Shown here piece after piece: positions 1 through 5,969 of a stretch of 5,969 nt of DNA. Under the pieces are notes generated by a model. It made no database searches and was not told the DNA's origin. It worked only from the letters and a program-made list of their open reading frames with translations. Positions within the stretch are counted from its first letter, which is position 1. Each line of letters starts with the position of its first letter. The DNA comes from Chloroflexota bacterium. GTDB lineage: Bacteria; Chloroflexota; Limnocylindria; Limnocylindrales; CSP1-4. A program made the translations under genes and the position numbers. Where the stretch lies: NCBI GenBank assembly GCA_027457005.1, contig DAIDTV010000092.1, positions 1 to 5,969 of the forward strand, written 5' to 3'.

Positions 1-8
1 GTACAGAC

Positions 9-959
9 ATGATCAGAGTGACCCGGTCCGCGGCAACGATCCGGCTGCGATACAACGTGCGTGTCCTGGCGGCGCTGGGGATCGTCTACGTCGTGTGGGG
101 CTCCACCTACCTTGCGATCCGGGTCATGGTGGAGAGCCTCCCGCCCCTGCTCAGCGGCGGGATCCGGTTCGTGGTCGCGGGCACGATCCTGGCGGTCGTT
201 CTTGCGCTTCGCGGCGGCATCCGCCGCTTCGTGCTGCCGAGGCGTGAGCTGCTGGGGGCGGGGGCGGTCGGGATCGCGCTGCTGGCGGCGGGCAACGGCG
301 GCATCAACACCGCGGAGCAGCACGTGCCGTCGTCGCTGGCGGCGCTGGTGGCGGCGTCGATCCCGCTGTGGGTCGTGGTGTTCCGGGCGCTCAGCCGGGA
401 GCGTGTGACGCGCGGAACGCTCGGCGGCGTCGCGCTCGGGTTCGCCGGCGTGGCGGTGCTCACCTGGCAGGGCGAGGCGGGATCGGTGGATGCCGGCTCC
501 GCGATCCTCCTCGTGGTCGCGTGCGCGTGCTGGGCCGCGGGGTCGTTCGCCTCGAGCCGCGTCCCCATGCCCCGGGATCCGCTCGTCTCGACCGCGGTCG
601 AGATGCTGGCCGGCGGGATCGTGCTGCTGGTCGTGGCCGCCCTCGTCGAGCCCGGCGGCCTCCCGGCGCACACCGAGGCGCGCTCGTGGCTGGCCCTCGG
701 ATACCTGGTCGTCTTCGGGTCGCTGCTGGCGTTCACCGCGTACACGTGGCTGCTCGCCCACGCCCCCGTCTCCCAGGTGGCGACCTACGCGTACGTCAAC
801 CCGGTCATCGCCCTCGTGCTCGGCTGGGCGCTCCTGTCCGAGCCGCTGACACTGTTCCTCCTGGGAGGCGCCGTGCTGGTGCTCGTGGCGGTGGCGCTGG
901 TGATCCGCCACGAGGCGCGGCAGATCCCGGCGTCCCTGGCGGCAGAAGAAGGCGCCTGA
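9..959 (+). CDS. EamA/DMT-family transporter, YedA-like
   Basis: Predicted inner-membrane exporter of small metabolites or drugs; the substrate cannot be read from sequence. The 316-residue product is almost entirely hydrophobic helices, consistent with the usual ten-helix fold made of two EamA repeats (roughly residues 20-152 and 163-298). Family hallmarks seen are VWGSTYLAIR in the first helix, GIRF after the second, an AAGNGG...AEQHVPSSLAAL stretch, EMLAGG at the start of the second half, and YAYVNPVIALVLGW followed by SEPLT near the end. The order and wording of these motifs resemble E. coli YedA, from memory. ATG at 9 gives a short basic N-terminus before helix 1. GTG at 18 and GTG at 57 are in-frame alternatives, and only eight bases upstream are visible, so the start is uncertain. 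It converges with the AIM24 gene. Family is secure; function is only at family level. Confidence 0.93.
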   Translation: MIRVTRSAATIRLRYNVRVLAALGIVYVVWGSTYLAIRVMVESLPPLLSGGIRFVVAGTILAVVLALRGGIRRFVLPRRELLGAGAVGIALLAAGNGGINTAEQHVPSSLAALVAASIPLWVVVFRALSRERVTRGTLGGVALGFAGVAVLTWQGEAGSVDAGSAILLVVACACWAAGSFASSRVPMPRDPLVSTAVEMLAGGIVLLVVAALVEPGGLPAHTEARSWLALGYLVVFGSLLAFTAYTWLLAHAPVSQVATYAYVNPVIALVLGWALLSEPLTLFLLGGAVLVLVAVALVIRHEARQIPASLAAEEGA

Positions 960-998
960 CCGGGCAGGTCCGGCGCTCGACCGTCGCGCCCGCCGTCA
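957..998. terminator. weak imperfect inverted repeat between convergent stops
   Basis: The 36-bp gap between the convergent transporter and AIM24 genes is bounded by TGACCGGGC (957-965) and GCCCGCCGTCA (988-998). These pair as a nine-base stem with a two-base bulge, and the stop codons form the outer arms. The loop is long (22 nt) and no T tract follows on either strand. A shared bidirectional terminator is possible, but at this GC content such pairing may be chance. Confidence 0.2.
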
Positions 999-1703
999 GT
1001 TCTCGGTCGGCAGGTGCACGTATGCCGACTGGATCCCCACCCGCCCCGGACCGGTGAACCGGTTGAAGACGAGCTGGCCCGACCCGCCGAAGCCCCCCGT
1101 CTTCAACCCGTAGACCGCGGGCTGCATCGACACCGTCTCGTCGCGGTAGATCCACCCGCCGCCCTCGACGTCGATCGACTCGCCGGCCAGGAGCATCTTC
1201 TCGAAGACGTTGCCGTAGCCGTGGAGCCAGACCACGCCCTCCGCGCCACCGGCCTGGAACCGGTCGATGAAGAATCCGGTGCCGCCGAACAGCATGTTCC
1301 CGATGCCCCGTACGCGGGTGAACGTGTAGTCGATGCCCGTCGTCGCCGCCAGGAACTGGTGCTCGCGCACGTAGATCGAACGGCCCGGCGGCAGGTGGAG
1401 CGACAGGACGTGGCCCGGATCGTCGCGGGAGAAGGCGATCTCACCGGGAGACTGCGTCTCGGTCATGAAGATCGGCATGCCGGCCACCACGCGCTTGAAC
1501 GCACCGGCCATGGGGTGGATGCCGATGAGCAGGTTCGGATCCTTCCAGAGCACCACGTGGTGCTCGAAGAAGAGACCCCGGGTGCCGTCCAGCACCACGT
1601 GGAGCACCGGGACGAGCTCGCCCTCGATCCGGTAGGTCAATCCGGGCGCGTGGCCTTCGTCGACCCTGGTCGGCAGGAGCACGGGCGGCTGTACGGTCTG
1701 CAT
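996..1703 (-). CDS. AIM24 family protein (TRAP-like beta fold), function unknown
   Basis: 235-residue soluble protein with no signal peptide, no membrane segment and no cysteine. It is rich in beta strand and glycine turns. The match is to the AIM24 family (Pfam AIM24; related to yeast mitochondrial Aim24), whose fold resembles the TRAP RNA-binding attenuation protein and whose bacterial role is unknown. Recognisable pieces are FFEHHVVLWKDPNLLIG (about 45-61), GEIAFSRDDPGHVLSLHL (88-104), MLFGGTGFFIDRFQAGG (137-153), VVWLHGYGNVFEKMLLAGES (157-176) and the terminal FTGPGRVGIQSAYVHLP (216-232). Length fits the family. The start is chosen because GGAGG (1711-1715, minus strand) lies 7 nt before the ATG at 1703. 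The reading frame stays open 50 codons further upstream, but that stretch is arginine-rich and unlike the family. It is transcribed divergently from dnaE and convergently with the transporter. Confidence 0.9.
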   Translation of the reverse strand: MQTVQPPVLLPTRVDEGHAPGLTYRIEGELVPVLHVVLDGTRGLFFEHHVVLWKDPNLLIGIHPMAGAFKRVVAGMPIFMTETQSPGEIAFSRDDPGHVLSLHLPPGRSIYVREHQFLAATTGIDYTFTRVRGIGNMLFGGTGFFIDRFQAGGAEGVVWLHGYGNVFEKMLLAGESIDVEGGGWIYRDETVSMQPAVYGLKTGGFGGSGQLVFNRFTGPGRVGIQSAYVHLPTEN

Positions 1704-1710
1704 GGGGGTC

Positions 1711-1715
1711 CCTCC
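1711..1715 (-). promoter_or_regulatory. Shine-Dalgarno site of the AIM24 gene
   Basis: On the minus strand this reads GGAGG within CGGAGGG, 7 nt before the ATG at 1703-1701. It decides the start against the 50-codon upstream extension of the same frame. It also shows that this genome uses Shine-Dalgarno initiation for some genes, in contrast to dnaE. Confidence 0.8.
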
Positions 1716-1745
1716 GTGGCGGGCCGACTCGGCCGCGCTGCCCGG

Positions 1746-1774
1746 ATGGTGTCCCCTGCCCGGGGCGGTGTCAA
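1746..1774 (-). promoter_or_regulatory. sigma70-type promoter of the AIM24 gene
   Basis: On the minus strand a perfect -35 hexamer TTGACA (1774-1769) is followed after exactly 17 bp by CACCAT (1751-1746). CACCAT keeps the key A at position 2 and T at position 6 of the -10 consensus and also matches at position 5. Transcription would start near 1739, leaving a leader of about 35 nt that includes the GGAGG site. The -10 box is weak; the full -35 match and ideal spacing are the main support. Confidence 0.5.
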
Positions 1775-1779
1775 CGGCG

Positions 1780-1808
1780 CGGCAGGTCCGTTGTGAACGG
1801 CAGGTCCG
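1780..1808. repeat. 11-bp direct repeat flanking a 13-bp palindrome; possible operator
   Basis: CGGCAGGTCCG occurs at 1780-1790 and again at 1798-1808, an 18-bp period. Centred between and overlapping both copies is the hyphenated palindrome CCGTT-GTG-AACGG (1788-1800). The cluster lies immediately upstream of the -35 box of the AIM24 promoter, centred near -55 relative to the expected transcript start. That is a usual position for an activator site. No regulator can be named, and binding is inferred only from symmetry and position. Confidence 0.35.
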
Positions 1809-1860
1809 CTCCTCGCGCAGACGACCCGGCCGGAGGCCCATCCTGCCGGACACCCGTCCC

Positions 1861-1907
1861 GCCGCCGGCGCGTGTCGCGCGACCCGCGGGCCGTGGCGGC
1901 CGGCGGC
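1861..1907. repeat. 9-bp perfect inverted repeat abutting the dnaE -10 box
   Basis: GCCGCCGGC (1861-1869) is the exact reverse complement of GCCGGCGGC (1899-1907), separated by 29 bp. The right arm ends directly before TATCCT. It could be a regulatory site or DNA secondary structure. All-G/C nonamers arise easily by chance in such DNA, so support is weak. Confidence 0.2.
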
Positions 1908-1913
1908 TATCCT
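1908..1913 (+). promoter_or_regulatory. predicted -10 box (TATCCT) for dnaE
   Basis: TATCCT fits the TAnnnT -10 pattern of high-GC bacteria and stands out in a very GC-rich region. It is the only such box found close upstream of dnaE. No -35 hexamer is recognisable at the usual spacing. A transcript starting about 7 nt downstream would begin at or next to the A of ATG 1920, which suggests a leaderless message. Confidence 0.45.
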
Positions 1914-1919
1914 GTGGGC

Positions 1920-1952
1920 ATGCCCGGGACCCGCGTGCGCCCACTTCCATGA
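1920..1952 (+). other. possible leaderless 10-codon upstream ORF coupled to dnaE
   Basis: ATG at 1920 lies 6 nt after the TATCCT box and opens a frame encoding MPGTRVRPLP. The frame ends at TGA 1950-1952, and that stop overlaps the dnaE ATG (1949-1951) in an ATGA arrangement. dnaE itself has no Shine-Dalgarno sequence before its start. Ribosomes that start on the leaderless mini-ORF could therefore reinitiate on dnaE by translational coupling. The peptide is too short to judge by composition, so the evidence is purely positional. Confidence 0.35.
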
Positions 1953-4900
1953 CCATTGCGCCCAACGACTTCACCCACCTTCATGTCCACACCGAGTTCA
2001 GCCTGCTCGACGGGCTCGGGCGCATCGACGACCTCGTCTCGGAGGCGTCGGCGCTCGGGTTCGACTCGCTGGCGATCACCGACCACGGCGCGCTGTACGG
2101 CGCCATCGCCTTCCACCAGGCCGCCACGCAGCGCGGGATCAAGCCGATCATCGGGATCGAGACGTACGTGGCGCGCCGCTCGATGACCGACCGCGAGGGC
2201 AAGGCGGACGCGCAGCCGTACCACCTGGTGCTGCTGGCGAAGAACTGGACCGGGTACCAGAACCTGTGCCGCCTCGTCACCGACGCGCACCTGGAGGGGT
2301 ACTACTACAAGCCCCGGATCGACCACGACCGCCTGGCGCGCTACTCCGAGGGCCTGATCGGCATGTCGGCCTGCCTCGGCGGCGAGATCCCGAAGGCGCT
2401 CGAGGTGGACGACTGGGAGGGCGCCCGCCGGCTCGCCGGCCTGTACAGCGACATCCTCGGGACGGGGAACTTCTTCCTCGAGCTGCAGGACCACGGGATC
2501 CCGCTGCAGCGCCGCCTCAACGAGCAGCTGCTGCGGCTCGCGCCCGAGATGGGGCTCCCCCTGGTCGCGACCAACGACCTCCACTACGTGCGGCGGACGC
2601 AGGCCGAGGCGCACGACGTGCTCCTGTGCATCGGCACCGCGTCGAACCTGGACACGCCGAACCGGATGCGCTTCGAGAGCGAGGAGTTCTACCTCAAGAG
2701 CGCGGCCGAGATGGAGGCGGCGTTCCGCAACGTCCCGGAGGCCCTCGCGAACACGCGGCGGATCGCCGAGATGGTGAACCTCACCCTCGAGTTCGGGCAC
2801 CTGCGGCTGCCGGACTTCCCGGTCCCGGAGGGGCACACGGTGGAAACCTGGCTGCGCGCCGAGTGCGAGCGCGGCCTCCGCGAGCGGTACCCCGTGATCA
2901 CCCAGGAGATCCGCGAGCGGCTCGACTACGAGCTGGACGTGATCTGCCGCATGGGCTACGCGGGCTACTTCCTGATCGTCGCGGACTTCACGCGCTTCGC
3001 CCGGGAGCAGGGGATCGCGACCACCTGCCGGGGGAGCGCGCCGGGCTCGATCGTGACGCACACGCTGGGCATCACCCCGGTGGACCCGATCCACTACGAG
3101 CTGCCGTTCGAGCGCTTCCTCAACCCCGACCGCGTGACGATGCCCGACATTGACATGGACTTCGAGGACGCCCGGCGGGACGAGGTCATCAACTACGTCA
3201 CGCACAAGTACGGCTCGGACCGCGTGGCCCAGATCATCACCTTCGGCACCATGCTGGCGCGCGCCGCGCTGCGGGACGTGGGACGCGTGCTCGGCATGCC
3301 CTACGGCGACGTCGACCGGATCGCCAAGGCCGTGCCGAACCAGCTCGGCATCCGGCTCGAGGAGGCCATCGAGCAGGCCCCCGAGCTGCGCTCCATGTAC
3401 GAGGGCGACCCGCAGGTCCACAAGCTGGTCGAGCTCGCGAAGCAGGTCGAGGGGGTGGCCCGCAACGCCTCCACGCACGCGGCCGGCGTGGTGATCAGCC
3501 GGGAGCCGCTCACGGAGATCATGCCGCTGCAGAAGGCGACCAACTCCGACGCGCTCATGACGCAGTACGAGATGCACGGCGTGGACGCGCTCGGGCTGCT
3601 GAAGTTCGACTTCCTGGGGCTCTCGAACCTCACCATCCTGCGGCACGCGGTCGACATGATCCGGCGCCAGCGCGGGGTGGAGGTCGACCTGGACCACATC
3701 CCGCTCGACGACACGAGGACGTTCGACCTGCTCGCGTCCGGCGAGACGACCGGCGTGTTCCAGCTCGAGTCGGCGGGGATGCGCCGTTACATCCGCGAGC
3801 TGCGCCCGACCTCCGTATACGACCTGGCGGCGATGGTCGCGCTCTACCGACCGGGCCCGATGGACAACATACCGGCCTACATCCGCCGCAAGCACGGCGA
3901 GGAGAAGATCACCTACCTGCACCCGCTCCTGGAGCCGTACCTCTCGAAGACGTACGGCATCTTCGTCTACCAGGAGGACATCATGGCCGCTGCCCGGGCC
4001 CTGGCCGGGTTCAGCGGCCCCGAGGCGGACACCCTCGGCTACGCCATCCGCAAGAAGAAGGACAAGGTCCTCCAGCAGATGATGGCGAAGTTCGTCCCGC
4101 AGGCCGCCGAGCGGGGCGTGAAGCCGGAGATCATCGACGCGGTGTTCGCCGCCTTCCAGCCCTTCGCCCGGTACGGCTTCAACAAGGCGCACGCCACCAC
4201 GTACGGCCTGGTGGCGTACCAGACGGCGTACCTCAAGGCGAACTACACGGTCGAGTACATGGCCAGCGTGCTCACCGCGTTTCGGGACAACACCGAGAAG
4301 GTCGCGGCGGCCATCGCCGAATGCCGACGCCTGGGGATCGAGGTGCGACCGCCCGACGTGCACCGGAGCCACCTTGACTTCACGGTCGAGGGCGAGGCGA
4401 TCCGCTTCGGGCTGCTGGCGGTCAAGAACGTCGGGCAGGGCGCGATCGAGTCGATCATCGCGGCGCGCGAGGCGGACGGGGAGTTCCGATCGCTGGCGGA
4501 CCTGTGCCGCCGGATCGACCTGCGCCTGGTCAACAAGCGCGTGCTGGAGTCGCTGATCAAGGTCGGGGCGCTGGGCCGCTTCGGGCACCCGGCCCAGCTG
4601 CTGGTAGCCCTCGACGACGCCATGGCGGCCGCGCAGGCCGAGCAGCGCGACCGCTCCAGCGGACAGACCGCGCTGTTCGGCGGCGAGGTGGAGCCCGAGG
4701 CGCTCGAGCGGCCTCTCCCGGCGGCGACCGAGGCGCCACCCCGCGAGCGACTGCGCTGGGAGAAGGAGCTCATCGGGCTCTACCTCTCCGATCATCCGCT
4801 GGCGGCACTGGCGCAGCAGCTGGACCGCTACGTCACGGCCTACAGCGGCGATCTCGGCGAGGAGATGGACCAGCAGCGCGTGGTGGTGGGGGGCGTGGTC

Positions 4901-5869
4901 ACCGGCATCCGGCGGGTGATCACCAAGTCGAAGGCCACCATGGGCGTGGCGACACTGGAGGACCTGCAGGGGACGGTCGAGGCGATCGTGTTCCCCCGGA
5001 CCTTCGAGGCCACCGCGTCGACCTGGCAGGAGGACGCCATCCTGCTGGTGGCCGGCCGGGTCGACCACAAGGGCGACGGGTCGGTGATCCTGGCCGATTC
5101 GGCCTGGACCTGGGAGGACGCCCTGGCGCAGGGCGAGGAGGCGTTCGCCCGGCAGGTGCAGACGCTCGACCGGGGACGTCGCGGGGGTCGCGACACAGGC
5201 CGCTGGGGACCTCCTGCGGGCCCCAGTGGGGCAGCTCCGGGCGTGCCGGGCCCAGCCGGCGCCGCCGCCGGGGGTGGGTCGAACGGCGCGCGCCCCGGGG
5301 GCAACGGGAACGGCCGGGAACACGCGGGCACGGTGCGTCGCACGATCCCGCATGTCTCGCCCCTCCGGGGCGGCGGCCTACTGGGCGAGCGCGTCATCGA
5401 GATGCCGGTGGGCGCCGGCGCCGCGCCGGCAGCCCGCGGCGTGACGGCCGCGGTCCGCGGCGTGGAGGTGTCCCGGGTCGTGGAGCGTCGCGCCGGGGCG
5501 CCGGGTGCCGCCGAGCCCCCGGAGCCGCCGACCTTCTCCGACGACGAGCCGCCGCTCCCGGCGGAGGCCGAACGCGCGAGGGCACGGCAGGCCGCCGCCC
5601 CGACCCGCGCGGTCGAGGCGCCACCGGGCGAGGCGCTGCACCTGCGCTTCGGATCGCTTTCCGGCGAGGGGCTCGCGGAGGCGTTCGCCGCGGTTCGCGA
5701 GATCCTCCGGGCCCGCCCGGGCCAGACGCCCGTCATCCTCGACGTGCCGCTCGGCGATGGCCGCACGCAGCCCATGGAGCTGCGCACCAGGGTCGCCTAC
5801 GACACGGAGCTGCTGGCCGAACTGGACCGCCGGTTCGCCGGGACGGTGCTCGCCGACCTGGGGGCCTGA
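1949..5869 (+). CDS. dnaE: DNA polymerase III subunit alpha (replicative, DnaE1 type)
   Basis: Catalytic subunit of the replicative polymerase holoenzyme; 1306 residues against about 1160-1200 usually. An N-terminal PHP domain carries all nine metal ligands of exonuclease-active DnaE1: H12, H14, D21, H46, E71, H92, C142, D210, H212. The palm has CRGSAPGS (360-367) and catalytic D400 and D402 in PDIDMDF; the third aspartate is D554 in LLKFDFLGL. Finger and thumb-side motifs include YRPGPMDN (from 633) and FNKAHATTYGLVAYQT (from 744). A helix-hairpin-helix region (about 818-880) precedes the beta-clamp motif QTALF (906-910). An OB fold spans about 975-1055. A Gly/Ala/Pro/Arg-rich linker (about 1075-1227) leads to the C-terminal domain (1228-1306), where tau binds in relatives. 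The ATG at 1949 is chosen because family homology begins at FTHLHVHTEFS. The only other in-frame start is GTG 1793, which adds 52 unconserved residues. No Shine-Dalgarno is visible. No intein or frameshift is seen. Confidence 0.97.
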   Translation: MTIAPNDFTHLHVHTEFSLLDGLGRIDDLVSEASALGFDSLAITDHGALYGAIAFHQAATQRGIKPIIGIETYVARRSMTDREGKADAQPYHLVLLAKNWTGYQNLCRLVTDAHLEGYYYKPRIDHDRLARYSEGLIGMSACLGGEIPKALEVDDWEGARRLAGLYSDILGTGNFFLELQDHGIPLQRRLNEQLLRLAPEMGLPLVATNDLHYVRRTQAEAHDVLLCIGTASNLDTPNRMRFESEEFYLKSAAEMEAAFRNVPEALANTRRIAEMVNLTLEFGHLRLPDFPVPEGHTVETWLRAECERGLRERYPVITQEIRERLDYELDVICRMGYAGYFLIVADFTRFAREQGIATTCRGSAPGSIVTHTLGITPVDPIHYELPFERFLNPDRVTMPDIDMDFEDARRDEVINYVTHKYGSDRVAQIITFGTMLARAALRDVGRVLGMPYGDVDRIAKAVPNQLGIRLEEAIEQAPELRSMYEGDPQVHKLVELAKQVEGVARNASTHAAGVVISREPLTEIMPLQKATNSDALMTQYEMHGVDALGLLKFDFLGLSNLTILRHAVDMIRRQRGVEVDLDHIPLDDTRTFDLLASGETTGVFQLESAGMRRYIRELRPTSVYDLAAMVALYRPGPMDNIPAYIRRKHGEEKITYLHPLLEPYLSKTYGIFVYQEDIMAAARALAGFSGPEADTLGYAIRKKKDKVLQQMMAKFVPQAAERGVKPEIIDAVFAAFQPFARYGFNKAHATTYGLVAYQTAYLKANYTVEYMASVLTAFRDNTEKVAAAIAECRRLGIEVRPPDVHRSHLDFTVEGEAIRFGLLAVKNVGQGAIESIIAAREADGEFRSLADLCRRIDLRLVNKRVLESLIKVGALGRFGHPAQLLVALDDAMAAAQAEQRDRSSGQTALFGGEVEPEALERPLPAATEAPPRERLRWEKELIGLYLSDHPLAALAQQLDRYVTAYSGDLGEEMDQQRVVVGGVVTGIRRVITKSKATMGVATLEDLQGTVEAIVFPRTFEATASTWQEDAILLVAGRVDHKGDGSVILADSAWTWEDALAQGEEAFARQVQTLDRGRRGGRDTGRWGPPAGPSGAAPGVPGPAGAAAGGGSNGARPGGNGNGREHAGTVRRTIPHVSPLRGGGLLGERVIEMPVGAGAAPAARGVTAAVRGVEVSRVVERRAGAPGAAEPPEPPTFSDDEPPLPAEAERARARQAAAPTRAVEAPPGEALHLRFGSLSGEGLAEAFAAVREILRARPGQTPVILDVPLGDGRTQPMELRTRVAYDTELLAELDRRFAGTVLADLGA
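5171..5629 (+). other. low-complexity linker of DnaE between OB fold and C-terminal domain
   Basis: Residues about 1075-1227 of DnaE are dominated by Gly, Ala, Pro and Arg and are predicted to be disordered. Two pieces look less random. One is an island around HVSPLRGGGLLGERVIEMP (from residue 1135). The other is an acidic short motif SDDEPPLP (1197-1204) just before the folded end. A 10-bp direct repeat CCGCGGCGTG (5434-5443 and 5455-5464) encodes the repeated RGV of RGVTAAVRGV. The frame is unbroken and folded family sequence resumes at residue 1228, so this is a real part of the protein and not a mis-read frame. Confidence 0.7.
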
Positions 5870-5879
5870 CGAATCAGGC
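5864..5879. terminator. stop-codon hairpin shared by dnaE and the converging gene
   Basis: GCCTGA (5864-5869) and TCAGGC (5874-5879) are perfect reverse complements around a 4-nt loop. The loop is CGAA on the plus strand and TTCG on the minus strand. The dnaE stop (5867-5869) and the stop of the minus-strand gene (5876-5874) form the inner stem. No T tract follows on either side, so it is not a classic intrinsic terminator. It could still act as a compact bidirectional 3'-end structure. Confidence 0.4.
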
Positions 5880-5969
5880 GGTCATGGGGATCGTCCGGAC
5901 TCCCGGGAAGCAGGCAGCCTCGCGCTCCGGCGCCACGATCCAGTCGGCCAGGGCGCTGTTGACCAGCAG
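5874..5969 (-). CDS. C-terminal end of an unidentified protein (partial)
   Basis: Only the last 31 codons are visible; the gene continues beyond the right edge of the window. The minus strand is open from 5969 to the TGA at 5876-5874. It encodes a tail beginning LLVNSALADWIVAPERE and ending PGVRTIPMTA. The start of the tail looks helical and amphipathic. I do not recognise the family. The case for a real gene is the open frame up to the edge, the compact 4-bp convergent junction with dnaE, and a stem that includes both stop codons. Confidence 0.5.
   Translation of the reverse strand: MLVNSALADWIVAPEREAACFPGVRTIPMTA

Noticed and set aside
107..745. Long minus-strand and alternate-frame reading frames over the transporter gene
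   Set aside because: They are shadows in GC-rich DNA. The plus-strand EamA frame has clear membrane helices and family motifs; these have none.
1704..1853. A 50-codon N-terminal extension of the AIM24 protein
   Set aside because: The GGAGG site 7 nt before the ATG at 1703, a promoter lying inside the would-be extension, and an arginine-rich unconserved sequence all favour the shorter form.
1793..1948. GTG 1793 as the dnaE start, adding 52 residues
   Set aside because: The added sequence is low-complexity Pro/Arg/Gly/Ala. DnaE proteins normally begin a few residues before the HLHVHTEFS motif, and ATG 1949 fits that.
1702..3153. A 483-codon plus-strand frame across the intergenic region and the start of dnaE
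   Set aside because: It is an off-frame shadow of dnaE, made mostly of Arg, Pro, Gly and Ala, with no family motif.
1907..5353. A 1148-codon open frame on the minus strand, antisense to nearly all of dnaE
   Set aside because: Very GC-rich coding DNA with strong third-position bias often leaves the antisense frame open. The translation is Arg/Val/Leu/Asp/His-rich with no recognisable domain, and the plus-strand frame is unambiguous DnaE.
4840..5787. A 315-codon minus-strand frame over the DnaE linker region
   Set aside because: The Ser/Pro/Arg/Ala-rich translation has no domain, and the opposite strand continues the DnaE frame into a recognisable C-terminal domain.
1949..5869. A search of DnaE for an intein, split gene or DnaE2/ImuC mutasome identity
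   Set aside because: No intein-like insertion or frame break is seen. The QTALF clamp motif, intact PHP ligands, OB fold and tau-region C-terminus fit replicative DnaE1.
1..5969. CRISPR array, tRNA or rRNA gene, insertion sequence, toxin-antitoxin or defence cassette
   Set aside because: No spaced repeats, no cloverleaf or rRNA segments, no transposase and no terminal inverted repeats were seen. The content is housekeeping or generic genes.

Overview
This is a very GC-rich, gene-dense stretch of an ordinary bacterial chromosome. It holds three complete protein genes and the 3' end of a fourth. The GC content, the lack of Shine-Dalgarno signals before dnaE, a TAnnnT-type -10 box and the style of the DnaE protein suggest a high-GC Chloroflexota (Limnocylindria/Ellin6529-like) or actinobacterial-like organism. 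That placement is inference; I lean to Chloroflexota.

Layout, left to right. A YedA-like EamA/DMT membrane transporter (9-959, +) converges on an AIM24-family protein gene (996-1703, -) across 36 bp. A 245-bp divergent intergenic region (1704-1948) follows. On the AIM24 side it carries a good sigma70-type promoter with a palindrome and a direct repeat just upstream. On the dnaE side it carries a TATCCT -10 box and a tiny upstream reading frame whose stop overlaps the dnaE start. The DNA polymerase III alpha subunit gene dnaE (1949-5869, +) fills most of the window. The last 96 bases hold the C-terminal end of an unidentified minus-strand gene that converges on dnaE with a 4-bp gap. A perfect 6-bp stem covers both stop codons there.

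The genes do not form an obvious pathway: the strands alternate and each gene appears to be its own transcription unit. DnaE is the replicative polymerase type. It has the catalytic aspartates, a beta-clamp motif, an OB fold, and a PHP domain with all nine metal ligands, so intrinsic proofreading is plausible. Its most unusual part is a long low-complexity linker of about 150 residues between the OB fold and the C-terminal domain.

I found no RNA genes, mobile elements, CRISPR array or defence system, and no evidence for a previously undescribed multi-gene system. The observations most worth checking are the dnaE upstream mini-ORF, the DnaE linker, the intact PHP site and the stop-codon hairpin.
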